Assembly (NCBI GenBank): GCA_964599835.1
Contig: CAZRHF010000125.1
Location: 1-6,083 of the forward strand
Source of the DNA: SFWF01 sp964599835
GTDB lineage: Bacteria; Bacillota; Clostridia; Oscillospirales; Acutalibacteraceae
Length of the DNA stretch: 6,083 bases
Direction of reading: 5' to 3'
In this document: positions 1 to 4,078 of the stretch, piece by piece
Layout of the letters: the number at the start of each line of letters is the position of its first letter
Position numbering within the stretch: position 1 is the first letter of the stretch
Notes under the pieces: model-generated
Told to the model about the DNA's origin: nothing
Database searches by the model: none
The model's input: the letters and a program-made list of their open reading frames with translations, nothing else
Made by a program: the position numbers and the translations under genes

Positions 1-347
1 CCGGGCTCGATTCCGAGAACCTCGGTAAGGCGGTCAACAAGCTTCTGTGCGCCCTTAACATAGCAGGCGGTTCCGAGACAGACGGAGATGTTGTACTTGC
101 CCTTGGGAGAAAGTGCGAACTGTGCGTAGAAGGTGGCAACACCGTAAACCTCTTCAACAGAGATTCCGAGGCCTTCGGCGATCATCTTCTGGACCTCAAG
201 GGGGAGATAGCCGTAGATGGCCTGTGCTTCCTGCATGATCTGCATAAGACAGCCTTCAATGTGCTTCTTTTCTTCGATTATTGCCTTTAATTTAGCCTCC
301 TGCTCGGGGGTGCCGTTAAAGGGAATAGAGCTGGGTTTCTTTTTCAT
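1..347 (-). CDS. nuoE: NuoE/HndA-like [2Fe-2S] thioredoxin-fold subunit, C-terminus cut by window edge
   Basis: This is the N-terminal 115 codons of a leftward gene, read by translating the reverse strand from an ATG at 347. A GGAGG ribosome-binding site lies 8 bases upstream (356-360). Residues 44-82 (IYGYLPLEVQKMIAEGLGIS, then EEVYGVATFYAQFALSPKG) are the classic NuoE/24-kDa signature. VCLGTACYVKGA at 89-100 supplies the first two [2Fe-2S] cysteines (C90, C95, spacing C-x4-C). The second cysteine pair would lie off the window; family members are about 160 residues. In anaerobic Clostridia, stand-alone NuoE-like proteins are usually the small subunit of NAD(P)-linked, often electron-bifurcating, [FeFe] hydrogenases (HndA/HydC) or of formate dehydrogenases. 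They act in the cytoplasm with a NuoF-like flavoprotein. The hydrogenase assignment is inferred, because the partner genes would lie beyond position 1. Family assignment is confident; the exact complex is not. Confidence 0.92.
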   Translation of the reverse strand, partial: MKKKPSSIPFNGTPEQEAKLKAIIEEKKHIEGCLMQIMQEAQAIYGYLPLEVQKMIAEGLGISVEEVYGVATFYAQFALSPKGKYNISVCLGTACYVKGAQKLVDRLTEVLGIEP

Positions 348-400
348 ATAACATTCCTCCAGAATTATTTATACTATGTAATTCGGCACTTGGCCGCATT

Positions 401-418
401 CTGTTAAAATTATAACAC
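401..418. promoter_or_regulatory. Rex-like operator over the nuoE -10 box
   Basis: The 18 bases from 401 read CTGTTAAAATTATAACAC, with TGTTA and TAACA arms as an inverted repeat. Against the clostridial Rex consensus TTGTTAA-N4-TTAACAA, 11 of 14 specified positions match; the mismatches are at 401, 412 and 418. The site covers the -10 hexamer (409-414), where bound repressor would block RNA polymerase. Rex senses the NADH/NAD+ ratio and commonly represses hydrogenase and fermentation genes in Firmicutes, which fits the downstream redox subunit. No Rex gene is in the window, so the assignment rests on motif and position. Confidence 0.5.
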
Positions 419-437
419 ACTCCCTTTAAAAAGTCCA
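409..437 (-). promoter_or_regulatory. Extended -10 sigma-A-type promoter of the nuoE-like gene
   Basis: On the minus strand, TATAAT (409-414) is a perfect -10 preceded by TG plus one base, which makes an extended -10. TGGACT (432-437) is a 4/6 match to the -35, with an ideal 17-bp spacer. Transcription should start near 402, leaving a leader of about 55 nt before the ATG. A short CGGC/GCCG stem-loop lies in that leader. Confidence 0.8.
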
Positions 438-447
438 GCGATACTTA

Positions 448-465
448 AACATTTTTAAAAATATT
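448..465. promoter_or_regulatory. AT-rich palindrome upstream of the regulator promoter
   Basis: ATTTTTAAAAAT (451-462) is a perfect 12-bp palindrome. It extends to 18 bp (448-465) with a single mismatched pair. Its centre is about 64 bp before the predicted start of the rightward transcript, close to the usual distance for class I CRP/FNR activation. It could be an activator site for the first gene product, an UP-element-like A/T tract, or simply chance in an AT-rich stretch. Confidence 0.3.
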
Positions 466-485
466 GTAGAATTTAGAAATAAAGG

Positions 486-514
486 TTGACAGCATTGCCG
501 AGTTGTGCTAAACT
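486..514 (+). promoter_or_regulatory. Promoter of the Crp/Fnr-ABC importer operon
   Basis: TTGACA (486-491) is a perfect -35. It is followed after 17 bp by TAAACT (509-514), a 4/6 match to the -10, with an extended TG motif at 506-507. Transcription should begin near 521. The promoter is divergent from the nuoE-like promoter, and the two -10 boxes lie about 95 bp apart, so regulators bound between them could affect both. Confidence 0.72.
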
Positions 515-540
515 AACTGTACCAAATGAGACACTTTTTA

Positions 541-547
541 GGAGGAG
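541..547 (+). promoter_or_regulatory. Ribosome-binding site that sets the regulator start at 553
   Basis: GGAGGAG lies 5 bases before the ATG at 553. An earlier in-frame ATG at 526 has no Shine-Dalgarno sequence, because it falls only about 5 bases after the predicted transcription start. The 553 start is therefore preferred. Confidence 0.8.
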
Positions 548-552
548 TTTCG

Positions 553-1221
553 ATGCTCGCCACCGAAGAACTTGCCCTTGTTCGTTCCTGTTTCCTCTTT
601 TCCGACCTTTCCGAAGAAGAGCTTGCCGGATTTTTTGATGACGGCTGCTGTTATGTTGGCTTTTTTTCCAAGGGAGAGACGGTTTTTACCGCAGGCGAGG
701 AAGAGCGGAGGCTGGGGATCCTGCTTTCGGGAAAGGCCCGTGCTCTTTGTTCTGACGGCGGAAAGGGGTCGATAAAGACCTTCTTTGCGGGGGACCTTTT
801 CGGAGCGGCGGGAGCCTTCTGCAAAAGCGGCAACGAGCCCTTTGGTAAAATTAAGGCCATAACCTCCTGCCACGCCTTTTTTATGTCCCGCACGGGAATT
901 GAAAAACTCCTCTTGTCAAACCCTGCCCGTGCTCTGAACTATATTTCATTCCTGTCCGACCGCGTAGCCTTTTTAAACCGCAGGATCTCGACCTTCACGG
1001 GGGGAGAAGCGGTGGCAAGGGTTGCCCGCTATCTGCTGGATACCGCCGACGAAAATATGGTGTGCAAGGGAATAAACTTCTCTTCTCTGGCAAAAAGTCT
1101 CGATATAAGCCGCGCGAGTCTTTACCGCGCGAAAAACGAACTCACCGAAATTAAAGCGATCTCGGCAGATAAAAAGGATCTTACCATCCTTGATCCCGAA
1201 GCTTTAAAAAATATCTGTTAA
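553..1221 (+). CDS. Crp/Fnr-family transcriptional regulator, cysteine-rich
   Basis: This is a 222-residue cytoplasmic DNA-binding protein with the length and order of the Crp/Fnr family. An N-terminal cupin-like sensor domain spans about 10-125 (GETVFTAGEE at 41-50, LGILLSGKARAL at 54-65, FFAGDLFGA at 77-85). A dimerisation helix follows at about 126-148, then a C-terminal winged helix with helix-turn-helix at about 176-197 (LAKSLDISRASLYRAKNEL). The cAMP phosphate-binding motif (FGE...RxA type) is absent; LFGAAGAFCKSG stands in that place, so cAMP is an unlikely ligand. Eight cysteines (13, 32, 33, 66, 90, 106, 171, 222) suggest redox, metal or cluster sensing, but they do not reproduce the N-terminal cluster motif of FNR, and no heme-ligand pattern like CooA is evident. 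It is first in an operon with an ABC importer, 14 bases before the next ATG, and probably regulates it. The effector is unknown. Confidence 0.88.
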   Translation: MLATEELALVRSCFLFSDLSEEELAGFFDDGCCYVGFFSKGETVFTAGEEERRLGILLSGKARALCSDGGKGSIKTFFAGDLFGAAGAFCKSGNEPFGKIKAITSCHAFFMSRTGIEKLLLSNPARALNYISFLSDRVAFLNRRISTFTGGEAVARVARYLLDTADENMVCKGINFSSLAKSLDISRASLYRAKNELTEIKAISADKKDLTILDPEALKNIC

Positions 1222-1235
1222 GGAGAAAAAATACT

Positions 1236-2264
1236 ATGAAAAAATTAATTGCGATCCTACTCACCCTCATCCTGTGCCTCGGCCTTGTTGCCTGTGGTTC
1301 AGATACCGCCACCTCTTCGGCCGACCCCTCGGATAATACCGACAGCACCGCAAGCGATCCCGCAAGTGACAAGACCGAAGACGTTACATTAAAGATCCTC
1401 ACCCTTAAGGGACCCACCGGTATCGGTATGGCCAAAATGATGGAGGATAACACAAACGGTAAATACGAATTCACCGTAGCTGGTCAGCCCACCGAGGCTG
1501 TTGCCGCCGTGTCCTCCGGCAAGGCTGATATTGCCGCCGTTCCCACCAATCTTGCCTCCACCCTCTATAAGAAGACCGAAAAGGGAATCAAGATGCTTGC
1601 CATCAACACCCTCGGCTCCCTTTACATATTAGAGGAAGGAAATACAGTAAACTCGGTTGAAGACCTTCGCGGCAAGACCCTTTACGCAACCGGACAGGGC
1701 GCAAACCCCGAATATGTTCTTAACTACATCCTCGAGAAGAACGGTCTTAAGGTCGGTGAGGACGTTACGGTCGAATTCAAGGCCGAGCACGCTGAGCTTG
1801 CCACCCTTATGGCCGCAGGCGAATGCGTTTTAGGTATGCTCCCCGAGCCCAACGTTGCCTCTGCAATGGCACAGAATCCCGACCTTCGTATCGCCCTTAA
1901 CCTTAACGACGAGTGGAACAAGGTCGCCGACGAGGAAAGCCGCCTTACCATGGGCTGTGTTATCGTTCGCACCGAGGTAATAGAAAACTATCCTAACGCC
2001 GTCAAAGCCTTCCTTTCCGAGCTTGAGACCTCTATCGACTACGCCGCAAACAACGCCAAGGAAGCAGGAACCCTCTGTGAAAAGCACGGCATCGTTCCCA
2101 AAGCCGCCCTTGCCACCAAGGCGATCCCCAACTGCAACCTCACTTATATTGACGGAGCCGATATGAAGCCCGCTATTGAAGGCTATTTCCAGGTTCTGTT
2201 CGACGCTGACAAAACCTCTGTAGGAGGAGCCCTCCCCGATGAAGGTTTCTACTATATTCCCTAA
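1236..2264 (+). CDS. ABC importer substrate-binding lipoprotein (NitT/TauT, SsuA-like superfamily)
   Basis: This 342-residue extracellular receptor would be anchored to the outer face of the membrane and deliver ligand to the permease encoded next. Residues 1-19 form a lipoprotein signal peptide (two Lys, hydrophobic stretch) ending in the lipobox LVAC, with lipidated Cys20. A Ser/Thr/Asp-rich tether (21-50) leads to the binding domain from about 51. Family features include LKGPTGIGMAKMM (57-69), KADIAAVPTNLAS (96-108) and VEDLRGKTLYATGQG (141-155). These are typical of two-lobed periplasmic-binding proteins of the SsuA/TauA/NMT1-like group. AAGGAG lies 10 bases before the ATG. Relatives bind sulfonates, nitrate, bicarbonate or thiamine precursors, so the ligand cannot be read from the sequence. 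Its 3' end overlaps the permease gene by 26 bases. Confidence 0.9.
   Translation: MKKLIAILLTLILCLGLVACGSDTATSSADPSDNTDSTASDPASDKTEDVTLKILTLKGPTGIGMAKMMEDNTNGKYEFTVAGQPTEAVAAVSSGKADIAAVPTNLASTLYKKTEKGIKMLAINTLGSLYILEEGNTVNSVEDLRGKTLYATGQGANPEYVLNYILEKNGLKVGEDVTVEFKAEHAELATLMAAGECVLGMLPEPNVASAMAQNPDLRIALNLNDEWNKVADEESRLTMGCVIVRTEVIENYPNAVKAFLSELETSIDYAANNAKEAGTLCEKHGIVPKAALATKAIPNCNLTYIDGADMKPAIEGYFQVLFDADKTSVGGALPDEGFYYIP
2222..2235 (+). promoter_or_regulatory. Permease ribosome-binding site inside a small hairpin
   Basis: AGGAGG (2222-2227) is the Shine-Dalgarno sequence for the permease start at 2239, at a somewhat long spacing of 11 bases. GGAGG (2223-2227) is exactly complementary to CCTCC (2231-2235) across a 3-base loop, so the site may be hidden in a stem. 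Ribosomes finishing the upstream gene would open it, giving translational coupling. Confidence 0.5.
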
Positions 2265-2994
2265 AATATTAAAAAGCATTGCCGTATTCGCCTTCTGGCT
2301 TGGCGTTTGGTATCTTGCGGCCTTCCTTATAAACAAGGAGCTTTTTCTTCCCTACCCCCACTCGGTGGCAATTCGGCTTTGCGAGCTTAGCTGTACAGCA
2401 AAATTCTGGGGAACCGTTTCGGTCTCCCTTTTCAGGATTCTCCGCGGCTTTATCTACGGAATCGTGCTGGGAGGCGGACTTGCTCTTCTGACCCACTACT
2501 TCCCTCTGGCAAGGGCGGTCATATCCCCCTTTCTCAGGACAGTACGGGCCGTTCCCGTCGCCTCCTTCACCCTGCTTATCTTCCTTTGGCTGGACAACGA
2601 CCTTATGCCGGTATTCATCGCCCTTTTAATGGTCGTCCCCATAATCTGGGAAAACCTTTCGGCAGGTCTCGGCGCCCTGGACAAAAGCCTTACCGAAATG
2701 GCAAGGGTGTACAGGATCCCGAGACTCAGGACCTTCGGTAAGATCATCGCCCCACAGCTTCTCCCCTACTTCCGTTCGGGCGCTCTGACGGGACTCGGTC
2801 TTGCCTGGAAGTCGGGTATCGCTGCCGAGGTCATAAGCTACCCCACGGTGGCCATCGGAAAGGCCCTTAACGACGCCAAAATGACTCTGGAGACGGTAGA
2901 CGTTCTGGTCTGGACGGCGGTAGTCGTGGTGCTGAGCCTTATTTTCGAGGCGATCATACGGTTCCTCTTTAAAAAAGGAGGTAAAGGCCTATGA
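2239..2994 (+). CDS. ABC importer permease (SsuC/NitT-TauT type)
   Basis: This 251-residue integral membrane protein is the channel of the importer and is expected to work as a homodimer. Hydrophobic segments occur near 12-31, 70-85, 104-118, 122-137, 181-199 and 220-243, matching the six-helix core of BPD_transp_1 permeases. The cytoplasmic coupling (EAA) loop is visible at about 151-176, LTEMARVYRIPRLRTFGKII followed by APQLLP; it contacts the ATPase. FLRTVRAVPVASFTLLIFLW (98-117) and LTGLGLAWKSGIAAEVI (183-199) are characteristic SsuC-type stretches. The start at 2239 is the only Met placed before the first membrane helix. The gene overlaps the binding-protein gene by 26 bases and the ATPase gene by 4 (ATGA), so all three are probably translationally coupled. 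Substrate unknown. Confidence 0.9.
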   Translation: MKVSTIFPKILKSIAVFAFWLGVWYLAAFLINKELFLPYPHSVAIRLCELSCTAKFWGTVSVSLFRILRGFIYGIVLGGGLALLTHYFPLARAVISPFLRTVRAVPVASFTLLIFLWLDNDLMPVFIALLMVVPIIWENLSAGLGALDKSLTEMARVYRIPRLRTFGKIIAPQLLPYFRSGALTGLGLAWKSGIAAEVISYPTVAIGKALNDAKMTLETVDVLVWTAVVVVLSLIFEAIIRFLFKKGGKGL

Positions 2995-3557
2995 TAGAGC
3001 TTAAAAAGGTCTCACTTTCCCTCGAGGGAAGACATATCTTAAAGGACTTCAGCCTGTCTCTCCCCGAGAAGGGTATAGTTCTCATAACGGGACCTTCGGG
3101 CTGTGGAAAGACCACTCTTACGAGGCTTATTTCGGGGCTCATCAGACCCGACCGCGGAAGCGTGGTAACAAACGGCGCACGGCTCTCGGTGGTATTTCAG
3201 GAGGATCGGCTGGTGCCGACCCTTTCGGCTAAAGATAACGTATCCCTCGTTTCCTCCCCCGAGGAGGCCGAAAAAAGGCTTTGTGAGCTTGGACTTCGCG
3301 ACTCCTTAGACCTTTTGCCCGAGGAGCTTTCGGGCGGAATGAAGCGACGGGTCGCCATTGCAAGGGCTCTGGCCTTCGGCGGAGATGCACTTCTGCTTGA
3401 CGAAGCCTTTACGGGACTTGACGAGGAGCTGGCCGAGGAGGTCTTAGACTATATCTGCAATGAGTATAAAGACCGTCTGATAATAGCCGTGACCCACCGC
3501 CCCGAGCTTTTCGAAAGCTACGAATACACAGAAATAAAACTGCAACCGATCCCTTAG
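2991..3557 (+). CDS. ABC importer ATPase, compact (SsuB/TauB type)
   Basis: This 188-residue nucleotide-binding subunit powers the importer from the cytoplasmic side. All catalytic motifs are present in order: Walker A GPSGCGKTT (34-42), Q-loop Q70 (VVFQEDRL), signature LSGGM (113-117), Walker B ALLLDEAF (133-140) with catalytic E138, D-loop GLD (142-144) and switch His169 (VTHRPE). SsuB-type relatives are usually about 240-260 residues; this one ends only 19 residues after the switch histidine and also has a short helical region between Q-loop and signature. It should still bind and hydrolyse ATP, because the core is complete. AGGAGG (2976-2981) lies 9 bases before the ATG, which overlaps the permease stop. 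The last four codons (QPIP) and the stop lie within the transcription terminator. Confidence 0.9.
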   Translation: MIELKKVSLSLEGRHILKDFSLSLPEKGIVLITGPSGCGKTTLTRLISGLIRPDRGSVVTNGARLSVVFQEDRLVPTLSAKDNVSLVSSPEEAEKRLCELGLRDSLDLLPEELSGGMKRRVAIARALAFGGDALLLDEAFTGLDEELAEEVLDYICNEYKDRLIIAVTHRPELFESYEYTEIKLQPIP

Positions 3558-3572
3558 GATCGGTTGTTTTTT
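3543..3572 (+). terminator. Rho-independent terminator of the importer operon
   Basis: A perfect 10-bp stem (CAACCGATCC, 3543-3552, with GGATCGGTTG, 3557-3566) has a 4-base loop and is followed by six T (3567-3572). The stop codon TAG of the ATPase gene (3555-3557) starts in the loop, so the terminator overlaps the coding end. Confidence 0.93.
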
Positions 3573-3629
3573 GTTTAAAAAAGATTAAAGGATTTCCCGT
3601 AAAGTCACGGAGCATAGGGACACCCGCCG

Positions 3630-3733
3630 CGATATAAATCCCTATCGGGATTTGCGATATATCTCCGATGCGATATGCCCTGCGGGGCGTAAGAGGATTT
3701 ATATCATATCGCGTTTGCAAAGCAAATATATCG
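3630..3733. repeat. CGATAT-type multi-stem-loop repeat
   Basis: CGATAT occurs at 3630, 3655 and 3671, and its complement ATATCG at 3706 and 3728. GATATAAATCC (3631-3641) is inverted exactly as GGATTTATATC (3695-3705). Inside are tight hairpins: AAATCCC/GGGATTT with a TATC loop (3636-3653), GCCC/GGGC around 3677-3688, and TTTGC/GCAAA with an AAA loop (3714-3726). The arrangement looks like a dispersed intergenic repeat of the kind seen in Clostridia. That family link is from general recollection, not a search. Confidence 0.6.
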
Positions 3734-3765
3734 TACCAAGTATAAGCGAGGTATATCATAGTAAG

Positions 3766-3836
3766 CTTCCGCCGAGATCCCGTCACCTGCGGTGCCGCGC
3801 TACGCGTTCGACAAGCTCAGGATGACCCGGCGGAGG
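3766..3836. repeat. Dispersed-repeat copy containing the GTCATCCTGAGC-type core
   Basis: A 9-bp outer stem (3766-3774 with 3828-3836, one G-U pair) encloses GTCA/TGAC arms and a CGCG-CTA-CGCG hairpin (3796-3806). On the minus strand, 3807-3826 read GTCATCCTGAGCTTGTCGAA, a core that recurs between genes in many bacterial genomes. It is non-coding. Its function is unknown, and copy number in this genome cannot be judged from one window. Confidence 0.55.
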
Positions 3837-3852
3837 CAGTTCTCATTTGCTC

Positions 3853-3893
3853 CCGACGGAGTCGGTATTCTTTTATATCCGTGCCGAAGGCAC
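3853..3893. repeat. Two short perfect hairpins
   Basis: CCGAC-GGA-GTCGG (3853-3865) and GTGCC-GAA-GGCAC (3881-3893) are 5-bp stems with three-base loops. They lie in the right part of the composite element. The CCGACGGA arm recurs inverted at 3940-3947, just outside it. Neither hairpin is followed by a T-run, so they are not terminators. Confidence 0.5.
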
Positions 3894-4013
3894 ACCTTCC
3901 CTAAGCCCTTGACGCTTGGCCCTTGTCCCTATATATACATCCGTCGGAGACTCATCGCTACTGCAACCTGAAACCTGTAAAATTCAAATACTTTTTTGTG
4001 TAAAAAAAGTTGC

Positions 4014-4042
4014 TTTTAACCCCGTCTTACTGTTATTATAAT
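4014..4042 (+). promoter_or_regulatory. Probable promoter of the glycoside hydrolase gene
   Basis: TATAAT (4037-4042) is a perfect -10, but the best-placed -35 (TTTTAA, 4014-4019, spacer 17) matches only 3/6. A start near 4049 would leave a leader of about 30 nt. The -10 is part of a palindrome TATAATTATA (4037-4046). A weak -35 suggests that an activator may be needed. No catabolite-response (cre) site was seen. Confidence 0.55.
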
Positions 4043-4078
4043 TATAGAGTTAAAGCAGTGAAAGGCAGGTAGCAAACT

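Larger units (their letters stand above)
3614..3932. repeat. Composite hairpin-rich intergenic element bounded by a 9-bp inverted repeat
   Basis: ATAGGGACA (3614-3622) recurs as its exact reverse complement TGTCCCTAT (3924-3932), enclosing 319 bp made up almost wholly of small inverted repeats. No open reading frame in it resembles a protein, and no transposase is present. It could be a non-autonomous mobile element or two unrelated dispersed repeats lying side by side. No target-site duplication was visible at the ends. Confidence 0.45.

Noticed and set aside
491..509. AGCA/TGCT dyad between the -35 and -10 of the regulator promoter
   Set aside because: Only four pairs match over a long spacer, which is expected by chance; not enough to call an operator.
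1830..2336. A 168-codon minus-strand open frame opposite the substrate-binding protein gene
   Set aside because: It is a shadow of the lipoprotein gene; the plus-strand product has a signal peptide, lipobox and family motifs, while the antisense product resembles nothing recognised.
3409..3786. A 125-codon minus-strand open frame across the ATPase 3' end and the repeat region
   Set aside because: It is antisense to a well-supported ATPase gene and then runs through hairpin repeats. The translation has no domain-like pattern, and no good ribosome-binding site was evident. It is most likely a by-product of repeat DNA.
3614..3932. CRISPR array or tRNA cluster in the hairpin-rich intergenic region
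   Set aside because: The repeats are short, inverted and irregularly spaced, with no constant-length repeat-spacer units and no cloverleaf or T-loop consensus.
3991..4009. CTTTTTT/AAAAAAG stem upstream of the glycoside hydrolase
   Set aside because: It is a pure A-T stem with no GC content and no following T-run, and it lies before a promoter, so a terminator or riboswitch call is unsupported.
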